This document shows, piece by piece, positions 45,399 to 58,016 of a DNA stretch of 64,000 nt (position 1 is its first letter; each line of letters begins with the position of its first letter). Below the pieces are notes generated by a model. The model made no database searches. It had not been told where the DNA came from and was given only the letters and a program-made list of their open reading frames with translations. Both the position numbers and the translations under genes were made by a program. Source of the stretch: Circinella umbellata (lineage: Eukaryota > Mucoromycota > Mucoromycetes > Mucorales > Lichtheimiaceae); NCBI GenBank assembly GCA_025093555.1, contig JAIWNF010000006.1, positions 744,001-808,000 on the forward strand, read 5' to 3'.

Positions 45399-48300
45399 AT
45401 GTTTCGTTTCGATTCATTTCGACAATCAGAAGGACCCAATTCTTCAACTTCAACATCTTCGTCCACTTCTACGAATGTTGAACAGGGAAGAAGAAAATCA
45501 ACGTCTTCTTCTTCTTCTCCTGTTAGTAATGCTGATAATAATAAATCCATCAATTTTTTACAACGAATGACAAGTGCTGATACCATATTACGATCTACTT
45601 CTTCAATGAAACGTCCCAGTTTTTCAAGTTTACAAACAAGTTTTTCTTCATCTACAACATCTTCTCTTACTTCATCTTTTTCGATACCCGTTCCTACCAA
45701 TTCTTGGGGAATGCTTGCATTATCACGTCTTAGGGCAGCAGACGATGGTGAATTTGATGACATTATAGATCTTTTACTGACACGTGAGAAGGTAACTTGA
45801 TATTTCAAAAGTTTGAAAGGGGAAAGCTTCTTTGTTGTTAGTTAACTTGTTCGTCAGTTATATGAATATTTTGCTTTTCTTAAAAAAAGTGGATTGATGG
45901 GAAAGGGGGGGGGGAAGTTATTAGCATGCATTATATATAATTACTATTCATGTATAGGCTTTGCTCTTATTACCAGTGTCACAACCTTCCCATCCATCAG
46001 CTATAATAGACCGTGAATTTATTCAAGATCATGTTATTGTATATCAAGGAAATCATGATCAAGTTATATCTTTAAGTGGAATTCGAGGAATATTTCAAAA
46101 GTAAGGAGAAAAAGAAGGAGTGTATCTCTTTGGGGAGAAAAATTGAATCAGCCACACGTTATAAAAAAAAAAGTAATCGATCATTATTAATAACTTTTAT
46201 TTATTATGATTTTTCAAAGTGATCAATTTATTACTGTAGGTCTATTGCCAAGCGAACGAGAAGTATCATCCATTATGACCGGATCACCTGCCAAAAAGTA
46301 AATTTGCTCTTTTTTTCTGGAAAAAAAAAGAAAAAAAGTTTAATATCCAATCTTTTTTTTTTCAATTATCTAGGTCTCTTTTTGATACATTCAGTCTTGA
46401 CCCAGGATCTATTGATACAGATTGTCCAAAATATAATATTCTTGCAAGTCATGTACAATTACCTTTACGGGATGATAAATCAATTACAGTCATGTTAATA
46501 CAAAAACCAATATCAAAAGCAGAAGCCAGTGAATGGGCTGAATCTCAAAAAAAGAACCAAGATAACAATAAAGAACAATTAGCGGGTTCTTTGGATATAA
46601 AACGATTATCAAATACTGTGGGAACTAATTCACGAGTAAATGAGTAAGTTATTATTATATATGTGTGAGAGACAGAAAATGAGAAAGAGAAAACTAGTAA
46701 AATAGCTAAAATATATTGGCTGATTAACCTATTACTCTATTAGGTTTATAAAAACATTTAGAAAACGTCCACCACGTAATTTGGACCTTGCTAGTGGTGC
46801 CTTATTGGATCTTTTGGATGTGTTTATTGACGAGGATAATATGGATGATGAACAAATTGATGATATTGAATCATATATATGTTATGAACTTTATGACTGG
46901 TATGAAAAAAAAAACTATATATTCTATATTTGATCCGTACAGATAAAAAGTAAAGAAATAAAGGTAAGGAAACAGATTAATGTAGACTGTGTGAATATAT
47001 ATAGTTTATTTACTACTCCTGGAGGCGATGAATCACTACAAGACGAAGCTCTCGAATCTCGAATAGCAGCACTAAATCTTTTGGATCTCAATATGGAACA
47101 TCTTGGTGTTATTGTTGAAGATGAATCGGAAATAGAAGATATTGAAGCTGTTGTTAAGGAAGCCGGATTACAGTTACAGCAGTTAAATTCAATTCTTGAT
47201 GCAAAAGGAAAATTAAACGGACTTGTCAGAACGCATCAAATTATCGCGGGTATGTATTAATACTATTTATATAATATAAATATGTGTATACATGGAGAGC
47301 TTATGAGATATTAATCGGGTGGAATGGATGGTATATATAGATGCAATTGAAGGATTTGCAGAAAAATACCGTAAAGCAAAATTAGATGGTGATTTAGAGG
47401 TGGTACAGGAAATGAAACATGCAATGTCAACAGTGAATGAAGAAGAAACGCATAATAATAATGACAGTAAACCATCTTCTGATACAACAACCTCAAGTAA
47501 CGATAAAAAAGTAGAAAAAGAAAAATCACCAGAGCCAGTGGAATCACCATTATCACCACCCACTGAACTTCTGCACACAGATACGGCTTCAATAGCATCA
47601 TCCATTGATAAAAAATTACCAACCGTTCCGTCCCCAACGGCGGACGTTACTGATACACCGACATCATCATCCGATCATCAAAGTCTTCGATCCGCTAGTG
47701 CAGATGTATTATTACCACTTTTGATTTTCTCGATTGTTAAATCAAATCCTACTAGCTTTTTATCCAATTTACGATTTATTCAACGGTTTAGAAGACCATC
47801 ACGGGTTACAGGGCAAGAAAGTTATTGTTTGACTAACATTGTATGCTTTTTTTTTATACTTATTTTTTTGCAAAAAGTGGTATGGGAATGAAGAATGTTT
47901 TTTTTACATGTAATCTGATGCAAAACGTTGTATTTATTTATCATCTTATAGATGGCAGCTGTATCGTTTCTTGAAACCACTAATCTGGTTGGTCTTGGGT
48001 TATCTGCAGACAAAGTCCTTAGGTAATTAATTATACAGATAAAAGAGAAACAACACCATACATTGATTTTTTTTTTCGTACTGTATCCATATCCGTATAA
48101 TTTTTTTTTAAAAAAGGCTAATCTATCAGGAATTTTATAGCAACGTTACAGATTTTAATGTACCACCTGTGGTTCCTCCCAAACCAAGTTCTTTGCCATC
48201 AAGTCCACAACAACAGCAACAACAACGAAACAATACCGATGCGGTGGGAGCACAACAAGGTGGTTTAAAACTTATGTCTGATGTTATGGATAGTTCATAC

Positions 48301-48875
48301 AGGATGTTTGATGGTATTGGTAAATTATGGCAGCGAGATGGACCCATTAGTAATAGTGGTGGAGGTAAAGGAGGAGTTCCTCCTCCTGCATCTCTTTCTA
48401 GTTCTACATCAACAAGTAGTGGAAACATGATGGATCAAATGATTAATCGTGTTCGAGCTACATCTACTGGTGAAAGTGAATTAAAAGATATGCCAACAAG
48501 TAGTAATAACGGTGGTAGCAGTATATCAAAAGAATCTGTTAAAGATAGTAGTGCCAATAGATTAAGGGTAAATATTTTATTTTAATTATTGACTTTAATT
48601 TATATTTGTTTTAAAATATCAAGTAATGGAGTATTCTTATTAAATGATATATAATTCTATAGTCTCGTCCCGATGCAGCATTTCATGCATTACTGCAAGC
48701 ACCATCTCAATTTATACATTCGGTAAATAACTCTAAAAATAATAATATCGATGGGCCATTACAAAAATTTTTAGATAAGAAATCAGTAGATGATTTGAAA
48801 ATTGGAGAAGTTGCTGAATTATTAGCCGATTATAAACGATTAGCGGCTATTATAAAGCAAGCGAATCTGTCTTGA
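45399..48875 (+). CDS. VPS9-domain Rab5-family GEF (839 aa, 10 exons)
   Basis: Exons: 45399-45791, 45958-46100, 46220-46297, 46374-46643, 46744-46899, 47005-47249, 47341-47840, 47952-48022, 48117-48567, 48663-48875; all phases agree. A Ser-rich N-terminus precedes a helical bundle (FIKTFRKRPPRNLDL) and the VPS9 core (LFTTPGGDESLQDEALESRI, ALNLLDLNMEHLGV). The catalytic part reads ADVLLPLLIFSIVKSNP, FLSNLRFIQRFRRPSR and ESYCLTNIMAAVSFLE. The residues that in Rabex-5/Vps9 contact Rab5 are kept (Asp and Pro of ADVLLP, Tyr and Thr of YCLT). A Ser/Thr/Glu-rich insert of about 90 residues splits the VPS9 domain in exon 7. The C-terminus has a Pro/Gln/Ser-rich region and a final helical segment (VAELLADYKRLAAIIKQ). 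Known role: nucleotide exchange on Rab5/Vps21 at endosomes. Confidence 0.9.
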
Positions 48876-49187
48876 TATCAAATTTAAATTTATTCTTATT
48901 ATAATTAATTATAATAAAAAGAAAACATTCTGTATAAATGAATACATAGCTTATATAAGAAGATATAATGTAAATCTAGTGCTTTCTGGTATTATTATGA
49001 GAACGTTTGGTTGGCATGGTTACATATTGTCAACATATCTCTTTTTTTTTTTTTTTTTTTTTTGAAGGGCAGTCTCAGAAATATATGCGAAGGGAAGCTT
49101 TTTTTAGGAAAAAAAGAGACCCCGTCAATTTTGTTATTTTGACACGTTAAAGTTAAATTCGAAAACCATTCAAATTAAAAAAAAAAA

Positions 49188-50697
49188 ATGTCAACAACCG
49201 ATCAACCACCTACAGAACAACAGCAACAACAATGGCCACAATTACCTACTATTGAATTGCCTCCTTTTCTGGAATTTCTCAAACTTAAAAATTTCCCATT
49301 AAAAGTGTATCCACCCGTTTACGAACGATCCAAATTAACGAACGACACGTTATATATTTATGGTCCCGGCTGGAGGAATTCTTGGGGTAGTTTTGATGTA
49401 CAATGTTTACAAATACAGGTAATTATCACAACTCCATGGTGATTTTACAGCTCATAAAAGTTTAGGAAGTATAAAATACAATACAATGGAAGAACTAAAC
49501 TTAATATTTATTGTTATTGTTATTGTTGTCAAATGTTTTTTTTAGATCTATTTAAAGTTTTGTGGTATTGACTTTGAAGTAAAGAATAGCAACGAACCAA
49601 ACAGTTCACCTTCTGGTAAAAAAAAAAAAAGAGAAAAAGCATTCTATGATTATATCGTTTTGAAAGAGAATAGAAAGGAACTCAAATTATTATGAATAAT
49701 AGGAAAATTACCTTATCTTGAAACAGTGACAGGTGCTGTTTATGATACTGATCAAATTCAAAAGTGGATCACTGAAAGGGTAAAAATTAAAGAGAAAAAG
49801 GTCTTAAAAAAAGTATGTTTGACTAAATCGATCGGATGGAATATTATATTAGGGCAAGGGAAAAACATTAAGCTCACCATCTAACCAAGAACAAGCTAAA
49901 GCCTTTATTGCATTGGCTAATACAAAATTACATGCTGCATTGGTAACACCTCTTTTCTTCTACTTTACTGGGTCATAAGCCCATAGGACGAGAAAATTGA
50001 AGATATGGGTGGATGGATAGATTGGAGAATTTAAATGTAATCAATATACTCAAATTCGACTGGGACTTTGACTTGTTTTCTTCTAGCTCTTTTCATCATG
50101 GCTCGAACCTCTCAATTATTCTGAAATCACATCAAAAGCATATTATGGACATGTCCCTGGACCTATTAATCATCTTTTGGCATATCAAAAACAAAACGAG
50201 GTTGTACAAACACTGTTAACGGATCGGGACATTTTAGTTCGTGAAGAGGTAAGTAAAATAACCATACTGGCAAAGTTGATAGGAAATAACTGGGTTATGG
50301 AGTGATTATATAGTTGCTAATGACATTATTTAATATTTATAAATAATAGATTTATAATGATGCAGCACAAGCACTAGAAGCACTTTCTATTAAATTAGGG
50401 GATAATTCATATTATTTTGATTCTAGGTAAATATACATATATCGAACGTAAAAAGTGCGTTGAAGAATAGGTTAGATCACACTTATTAACAAACAGGGCT
50501 GGAAAAATAGTGAACCAACTTGGATCGATGCTGTTATCTTTTCTTATATTCATGTCATCATGTCCATGCCAACCTTACCTGGAAGTACATTAGGAGATGA
50601 AGAGAAAAAACAAGCAATGGCATTAAGAAATATGGTTCGCAAGCATGAAAACCTTGTTCGCTATGCCAAGTCAATGTATGATCAATGGATTAAATAA
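49188..50697 (+). CDS. Metaxin / Sam37-like mitochondrial outer membrane protein
   Basis: Seven exons: 49188-49418, 49546-49615, 49703-49779, 49853-49942, 50087-50248, 50350-50426, 50497-50697; about 302 aa. The N-terminal half has a thioredoxin-like GST-N fold signature of metaxins (GWRNSWGSFDVQCLQIQ, LKFCGIDFE, GKLPYLETVTGAVYDTDQI). The C-terminal half has the GST-C-like part (FSSWLEPLNYSE, DAAQALEALSIKLG, WIDAVIFSYIHVIMSMP, LRNMVRKHENLVRYAKSMY). In fungi such proteins (Sam37/Tom37, Sam35) belong to the SAM complex that inserts beta-barrel proteins. The last intron is out of phase by one base: exon 6 ends in phase 2, but the clearly correct exon 7 frame begins GGC TGG. One G in the CAGGGC acceptor may be missing from the sequence. 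No C-terminal anchor is seen. Confidence 0.82.
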
Positions 50698-51347
50698 AAT
50701 ATTACAGCTATAATTATTATTAGACAAATATGGATGCATGTAATTTTTTTATTAATCAAAAGAGAAAGGGGGAGGGAAAGAAAGATGAAGAGTGGGAAAT
50801 AGGAAAAAGATTCTACCTTTTAGGATTCGTTGATATTACTCTTATATGTAATTTTTGTCAAAAAATAATTGTATTATTTTTCAGAGTAAGTTTTCATCAT
50901 TCATGCAATCATACGATTTTTTTTAAGAAACAGATACATACTTGATGTAAAAATAGGATGATGAACAAAGAAAATAAATAGTTGAGCCTCAATAACAAAA
51001 TCGTTTGGAAGAGCGTATATTTCTATATAACGGGTCGATGATCTACAAATTTCAATTTACGATTTCATAAAAATTGCATTATTCCACCGGGCACCAGAGT
51101 GTAGACTATCACAATAATAGGAATGGACCAGGGTACTCTCTCTTTTTCAACCATACATTTGTACAACCATGCAGACGATCATGCGAGATGAATTGGGTAT
51201 AGTTGTGATACTGTTTTTTGTTTGTGTGGTTTGGTTACATTGACAAACTTATACTTGATCAGCGTCAAATATTTTTGTAAAGTTCTTTCTTTTCCTCTGT
51301 CTCCTTTTTCTTTTTTCTTTTCTTTTTACATACGTACCAAAAAAAAA
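50698..51347. other. Gap upstream of the coiled-coil gene
   Basis: No gene supported. The region 51280-51347 is strongly C/T-rich and ends in an A9 run directly before ATG 51348, typical of a leader in this genome. Confidence 0.5.
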
Positions 51348-52421
51348 ATGCGACTCACTTTCTTTCGATCAAAACAGCAAACGTCATCATCAGATGAACA
51401 ACAACAGAAGGAATATTTTTATCAAAATACCAAAAAGAAAAAAACAAATTATTATCATCATAGTCATCATTATCACCACCATCATCATACTAATAATGAT
51501 GACAATTATACACCTCAACATTATTTTCATTCATTAAAAGCAAATGGTGCACTCGTACTTCATCGACAATTACAACGGCGGTCATCTATGGATGAAATAT
51601 TAGATATTACAAACAATGATAGGTGTTCCAACAATTTAATGATAGGTACCCCACAACCATCAAGAAAATATAAAAAAATACCAACAACATGGTCTCCAGC
51701 AACAGCACCATCGTCATCCACATTAAGACAGCAACAATCTAGTACTACTAATAGTATACAAATAGATAGTAGTAAAGTAGATGAAAAAGAAGATAATGAC
51801 ACAATTCAACAACGACGACAAGAATTACTAAAATATTATCTTTCACAACATCAACAAAGAAGTAGTAGATTACTATTGACGCAAGAAGAAAATTATAATA
51901 ATACCAATACAATGGTTATGCGAGAAGAAAAACTGGAACGTGAAGTACAACATTTAAAACGAATGGTCACACTGCTTCGTGACATGGTACTTTCTTCAAC
52001 GTCACCCTCATCTTCATTAAAAAATAGTTTCGATAGCAATAACAATAATTATGATAACAACAATAGTAATAATTGCGATGGTAACACATCAAATGAGCAT
52101 GATAATGATGATAACAGTAACAGTAGTTACAGTAGTGATAACCATGACAATAGCAATAAAAATCAACATTCATTCTGTCCTGATCAACAACAAGAAGAAC
52201 CAAATAATCATAATTCCGCAGCTGTTGTTACATACGAACGCAAGTTGCAGATCCTTTTTCAAGAAATCGGTGCGTTGCACAAAGAACAGGAAAGCTCGGC
52301 AATGAAATACCGAGAGTTACAACAACGGCACGATGAACTTTGTATCAAATTACGTGAAAAAGATGAAATGGTTTCTTGTTTACAAAGTGATTTACGTGCT
52401 TTAATGATCAATAATGATTGA
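51348..52421 (+). CDS. His/Asn-rich coiled-coil protein (357 aa), function unknown
   Basis: The frame is open further upstream to an ATG at 51222, but the extra residues are encoded by the pyrimidine tract. I choose ATG 51348, preceded by AAAAAAAAA. Single exon. Features: a His-rich patch (HHSHHYHHHHH), a basic RRSSMDEIL site that resembles PKA or 14-3-3 sites, a coiled coil (REEKLEREVQHLKRMVTLL), an Asn/Ser/Asp-rich linker and a longer C-terminal coiled coil (YERKLQILFQEIGALHK, LREKDEMVSCLQSDLRAL). The arrangement suits a scaffold or self-associating protein. No known domain recognised. It converges on RPP1, whose stop lies 47 bp downstream. Confidence 0.7.
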   Translation: MRLTFFRSKQQTSSSDEQQQKEYFYQNTKKKKTNYYHHSHHYHHHHHTNNDDNYTPQHYFHSLKANGALVLHRQLQRRSSMDEILDITNNDRCSNNLMIGTPQPSRKYKKIPTTWSPATAPSSSTLRQQQSSTTNSIQIDSSKVDEKEDNDTIQQRRQELLKYYLSQHQQRSSRLLLTQEENYNNTNTMVMREEKLEREVQHLKRMVTLLRDMVLSSTSPSSSLKNSFDSNNNNYDNNNSNNCDGNTSNEHDNDDNSNSSYSSDNHDNSNKNQHSFCPDQQQEEPNNHNSAAVVTYERKLQILFQEIGALHKEQESSAMKYRELQQRHDELCIKLREKDEMVSCLQSDLRALMINND

Positions 52422-52467
52422 AGAAGAAAAAAATAGTTGAAGAAAATGTATTTTTTTTTTTTTGGAT

Positions 52468-53779
52468 TTATTTATTCTTTTTACCCTTCTTTTTATTTTT
52501 TGATAATTCATTATTATTATTTAAATTATCTTGTTGATCTCTTTTACGTTTATTCTCATTATTATTATTATGACTCAAAGAAAGAGGGTCGGGTATATTC
52601 ATATCAACACGAATGGCTGCATTGAGTGTTGATTTTCGTGTTTCTATTATAAATTATTTCTTATTAGTATAGTGTAGGTGGGGGGGATGCTAACTTTAGA
52701 AAAAAACAAAAACAAAGGGATGATCCTATTACCAGCTTTTAATAAAAGTCGTTGATAATTATGACCTACTGCAGCTTCGATTTGATCACGTCTTAAACCA
52801 AATAAAAGACCACTAAAAAAATATTTATTAACAAATAAGAAACAAAACGTCAAAATAATAACAGTAGAAACTTACAGCATTCGTAAATCAGCTGGTTGTC
52901 GTATATCTAATGCACGTAATGCTTCACTTGAAAAGATTAAATTATTTCCTCGCGTTACTTCAACAATTCTTTTAACATTTGTAAAAAATAATGCACGTTC
53001 CTTTGCTATTATAGAAATAAAAAAAATTAAAAATTAGGAAGAAAACGTTATGAATAATAATAATTTATTTCAACTTACTGTGAAATGATTGTGCATAACA
53101 TATTTCAAAAAATACGCCTCGAGTAATAGCTACTTGAGCTGCTGCATGATTAGGTATGACACGTTTTACTGCACAATTAATAGAAATAATATCCACATCA
53201 TAATTTTGACAAGCATGTTTAGCTACATCCAATGTTGAAGGTCGAACAGCAAGAATATCAACCGATTGATTGGCTACATTTGTCAATACCTTTTTTTTTA
53301 AAAAAAAAAATATACATATAGTATGAATAAATTATTATTCTATTCACGTTCATATATATACATATCCATTTACCATTTGATAATTTTTCTTTGTATCTTC
53401 TGCATCAATGGTAACACGTGTTAAAAGTTGCATACCGTCGCGTTTAAATTGATCAAGTTTGATCGGCTACATTAATAAAAACAAACTAAGAAAATTAGAT
53501 TCTTTCATAATAGTCTTTGCATAATGACTTGGAAATAAATCCTTTCTACCTCTACAGCTTTTGAAGTAAATGGATCTGAAGTTGATACATTGAAAGCGAT
53601 TGTACCATGTTGAACTATTTCAAAAAAAAAAAAAACAAGGTTGGCATAAAAAAAAAAAGATTAAATTTTTATTTAAAAAAACACATACTGGATTGTATTC
53701 GTGCAACAATTTTATCTAATCGTTCAAGATCTTCTTGATTAGGATGTTTTGGATAAGGAATATTAAAGTCATAAAACAT
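52468..53779 (-). CDS. RPP1: RNase P/MRP subunit Rpp30 (RPP1)
   Basis: Seven exons: 53779-53689, 53614-53550, 53466-53374, 53289-53079, 53005-52876, 52812-52733, 52643-52468; 281 aa with all phases matching. Recognised by the N-terminal FYDFNIPYPKHPNQED, the TIM-barrel (PHP-like) strands LLTRVTIDAED, VDILAVRPSTLDVAKHAC, DIISINCA and the turn RGVFFEICYAQSFH. Later conserved parts are NVKRIVEVTRG, LIFSSEALRALDIRQPADL and GLRRDQIEAAV. The expected region around the loop after exon 1 is short compared with yeast Rpp1. The tail is Lys/Asn-rich (KRKRDQQDN, KNKKKGKKNK), probably nucleolar. Role: tRNA 5' maturation and rRNA processing. It shares a 159-bp intergenic region with mtIF2. Confidence 0.9.
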
Positions 53780-53938
53780 GTCAAAAAAAAAAAAATATAA
53801 ATAAAATAAAAGAGCAGGAATTTTTAAGTTGTAAATAGAAAAAAAAAAAAAAAAGAATATAAACCCAACTCTCTTTGTGTCCTTTTCTTTTTTTTTTTTT
53901 ACGATCGACCTCCGCACATAAACAAAAGAAAAAGAGAA
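53780..53938. promoter_or_regulatory. Bidirectional promoter between RPP1 and mtIF2
   Basis: 159 bp between the two start codons. Contains A-runs on the RPP1 side and a T-rich tract followed by ACGATCGACC and a purine-rich leader on the mtIF2 side. The size leaves room for only one shared nucleosome-free region. Confidence 0.6.
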
Positions 53939-55926
53939 ATGAATGGTCAACGATTACTTTTTTATGGATCGAGGTATTATCCTGTTCATACAACTTTACA
54001 ATATCAACAACGACGTTTATTGAGTCAAACAAAAACACTATTTCAACAACAAGGAGGAGCAAGCGGAAAACTTGGACAGCCAGCACTAGGTCGACCCTTG
54101 TCAAATAAAAATAATGACAGCAAAATTGTTAAAACTGATTGGGCTCGTAGTAAACCAACAGAGTCCTCAAGAAATAAACCTGATTTTAGAAATAATAATA
54201 ACAATAATAATAATCGACAACGTCGACCCGTTCCCGAGAGACGCGATTGGACACGTCCAGCTGATCTTGATAAAAAACAACAGCAATCAAGAAATAAACC
54301 GACAGGTGCTAGAGGAGGTTCTAACATGAGTGGAAATAACAGATATAATAATAGTAATAATAATAATAATAATAATAAAGCACCAGCAGGAGAAACAGCA
54401 AGTCAACGAAAAGAACGTAAAAGACGTGAAGAAGAAGTAGCTTTATTAATAAAACAAGAAGAAATCGAAATGCAAAAATTACGTTCAAAAAAGAAAAAAA
54501 GTCAAACGGAAAAACAAATGAGAGATGTTTATATTCCAGAAATTATCAACGTGGCAAATTTATCACGTATTCTTGGTATTCGATTAGGTGAGTCTATAAT
54601 TTTTATTTTTATTTTTGGCGATTGTCATAAAGGAGGGGGTAAAAGATGATGATGATGCTATTTTATATATGTATAGGATGTATGGACTGTAAGGAAAAAA
54701 TAACTTATTTATTTTATCATTGTAGAACAAGCATTGCAAACGATGGAGGAGTTGGAAATGGATAATCCGTCGCATGATCGAAGTAAGTTTTTTTTTTTGA
54801 GGATGATAATTGGAAGGATGAAAAAAAAAAGGGGGTTTAACCAAAAATAAAATTATATAATGGATAGTGCTTTCTGCCGATGAATCAAGTTTAATTGCTA
54901 TGCAATTGGATATGAACCCTATCGTTGATGAACGACAATCTTTGGATTTATATCCTAGACCTCCATCTGCTGATCCAAGTGTATTACAACCTCGTCCACC
55001 CGTAGTAACTATTATGGGTCATGTCGATCATGGAAAAACAACATTATTGGATACATTACGTAAAACATCAGTGGCTTCTGGTGAAGCGGGTGGTATTACC
55101 CAACATATTGGTGCATTTTCTGGTAATATATATATATATATATATATACTTTTAATTTCATATTTACATGTATATTCAGGGGTAAAAAAAGAGCTAGTTT
55201 AAGTATTTACATCATTTTATATTATAGTTCAACTTCCATCGAAAAAAAGCATCACTTTCTTGGATACTCCAGGTCACGCTGCATTTTCATCTATGCGAGC
55301 TCGAGGTGCTCAAGTGACTGATATCGTCGTACTCGTTGTTGCGGCTGATGATGGTGTAATGCCACAAACTCAAGAAGCCATTGAACATGCCCAAAGTGCC
55401 AATGTTCCCATTGTAGTAGCCATTAATAAGTGTGATAAACCAGGTGTAGATGCTACCAAAGTAAAACAAGAATTAGCACGATATAATGTTCATTTAGAAG
55501 AAATTGGTGGAGATGTGCCTTCTGTAGAAGTCTCTGGTTTAACTGGAAAAAATTTGGATCAATTGGAAGAAACTATTTCAACATTATCTGAAATTCTTGA
55601 ATTGAAAGCTGAACGGGATAATGGTGTCGAAGGTGTCGTGATTGAATCTCAAGTGGAAAAAGGAAGAGGTAATGTGGCAACAGTATTAGTACGTCGTGGC
55701 ACATTGAAACCTGGTTCTACAGTGGTTGCTGGACAAACGTGGTGCCGTGTGCGATCTATGACGGATTACCAAGGTCGTCCTGTGAAACAAGCATTACCTG
55801 GTACACCTGTCAAAGTAATTGGTTGGAAAGAAGTACCTACAGCTGGTGATGAAATGTTACAAGCTTCTGATGAGGTTGGTATATTTATTATTATATTATT
55901 ATCAACAATAGTATAGATACAAGCGT

Positions 55927-55960
<34 letters not shown>

Positions 55961-56982
55961 TGAAAACTAAGTATAGCATTTTATTACTGTGATTAGGGTA
56001 CTGCCAAGACAGTAGTTGATAATCGTAAAGCACGTCATCAACGAGATCAGCAACTCAAAGATTTACAAGTGATTAATGAAAAACGTCGCCACCAACGTGA
56101 ACAATTGGAACAAGAGCGAACGATTGAACGAGAATATAAAAAAGAAATGTACATGTTCCATAAAGGCCTAATTGATACTCCACCTGATTCGTTAGGTAAA
56201 CGACTGAGCGCAATTCAATCAACGGAACAGGATGAAAACACCGAAAAGAAAGATGATATTCTTGAATACCGTGCCGTCGTAAAAGGTAACTCTTTAATTT
56301 TTGATTACACGTGACACATAGATGCATCCATGAGGCAAATAAATGGACTTTATTAACTGTAATTATTACGTCTCTTTTTTTAGGTGATGTAAGCGGAACA
56401 GTGGAAGCTGTTGTTGATTGTTTGAATGGATTAAGAAACAAACAAATTCAAGTTAAAGTCGTTGAAAGTGGAGTTGGTAATATCACGGAAGGAGATGTTC
56501 AATTGGCAGCAGCATGTGAAGGCCATGTTATCGGATTTAATGTCAAGGCTGATAAAAAAATTCAAGCCGAAGCGAGTAGACATGGAGTGACCGTTCAATC
56601 CTATTCTGTCATTTATAAATTATTGGAAGAGGTCAAAGAAAAATTAGGTGATATGCTTCCACCTATTATTACAACACAAGTAGTAGGTGAAGCTTCTATT
56701 TTACAAATCTTTGATATTGGTATCAAAGGTCGAGAAACACGCGCGGTGGCAGGCTGCCGCGTTACCAATGGTTCTATTCAAAGAAATGTTCGTGTTCGAA
56801 TCTTGCGGGACAAGAATCCAGTCTGGGAAGGTGAATTGGATGCTTTAAGACAAGTCAAGAAAGATATCACGGAAGCTAAAAAGGGATTGGAATGTGGTAT
56901 GTCATTTGAAGGATTTACAGACTTTAAAGCTGGTGATGTGATTCAAAGTATACAAACGATTGAAACAAAACAAAAATTGTAA
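53939..56982 (+). CDS. IFM1: Mitochondrial translation initiation factor IF-2
   Basis: Six exons: 53939-54587, 54726-54782, 54868-55122, 55228-55874, 55997-56285, 56384-56982; 831 aa. The GTPase motifs are complete: G1 GHVDHGKTT (about residue 286), the switch region [11 protein letters not shown]3 DTPGH (about 333), G4 NKCD (about 387). They are followed by the IF2 beta-barrel ([28 protein letters not shown]), a charged helical linker, domain C ([14 protein letters not shown]) and the C-terminal fMet-tRNA-binding barrel. The N-terminus is basic and Asn/Arg-rich, with [16 protein letters not shown] resembling a mitochondrial presequence. The intron after 55874 would use a GTTGGT donor; it is the only join that keeps frame, giving DEGTAKT. 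Role: fMet-tRNA delivery to the mitoribosome. Confidence 0.92.
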
Positions 56983-57459
56983 AAAAAAATAAGTATCATT
57001 CATTATAATGGAATATCTCTTTCTTTCCCTTGTATTTATCATTCATTTGCACTCTCCACCCCCCCCCTGTCCTTCTCATCTTCTTCATAAACAAAACATC
57101 TATATAGAATAGAAGCTCTTTCACAAGAAAAAAAATTAGCATATAGTTATGTATAAATATTTTATAAACGCAACTATTATTCCTTTATTATTACTATCAA
57201 ATTAATAAAAAAAAACCCAGCTCATACACGTACCTATGTAAAAAAAAATTCTGTTCAGATGGCAGGGGAATAAAACAGAGGAATAAAGTAAAAGGTACTG
57301 GAGAGGGATTGAGTAGGTTCAAAAAAAATATATGTTAAAGGTTTGCTATATCATACGTATTGGCAGATGCGTTCTTATTTGGGAAAGGAAGGGAAAGTTT
57401 TTGATATTAATCGATGGGTGAGCGTATTCTGTAAATGGTGTCGGTTTTAATTTTCTTAC
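56983..57459. other. Downstream region of mtIF2
   Basis: C/T-rich 3' flank with a C7 run; no gene seen. Confidence 0.5.
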
Positions 57460-58016
57460 CTAGTAACCTCAAGCGAAGGAGAATCAATCCATGTTAGTAA
57501 TACTTGACCAGGATTTTCATCGTGATACGTATTGCTGGTGGGTGTAGGATGTTGAAGAGCGTCTAATCCGGCTAGGACTGTACATTCTGCAGGCCACAGA
57601 ACTTTTAACCATAGGATCTTTATGGTTTACTTTTTGGCAGGCGATTAAGAAGATAAGAGAGTGGATTCTCAGTTTCAGTGATGTGTGTTTTAAGGCGCTT
57701 ATGCATTTAGAGATAGTGTATGGAATGCTGTTTGGAAAACTTCGATGATAAGCATATCATGCACGTTTTCGGTTTGTCACCAGGAAGACGGCCGATTCTC
57801 CGACATATACGTACAACGGCTTTGTTCCTTCCTTGTCATTGAAAACCGCAATATAGGGTCGAGTCCTGATGTGTTGGATAAGCTATTATATGGGTGACTC
57901 ACATAATTTGTTCCAATGACTAGTTGATGGTTGTTGTTGTAGAAAATAATATTTGAATATTTTGAGTAGAGTGTCAGGAAGTAGTATTGATTGAAACACA
58001 AGTGAAAATATACCAT
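57460..58016 (-). pseudogene. Decayed minus-strand gene of unknown family
   Basis: A clean 3' stretch (about 57610-57462) reads LWPAECTVLAGLDALQHP and NPGQVLLTWIDSPSLEVTR before a stop. Upstream on the same strand, ETENPLSYLLNRLPKSK (about 57675-57625) and RFSMTRKEQSRCTYMSENRP (about 57845-57785) are in other frames with stops between. The non-AT-biased amino acids argue for true ancestry as a protein. It may be an orphan or transposon-borne family; not recognised. Confidence 0.45.

Noticed and set aside
51222..51347. Upstream ATG extending the His-rich coiled-coil protein by 42 residues
   Set aside because: The extension is encoded by the C/T-rich leader, and the ATG at 51348 has the A-rich context seen at other starts.
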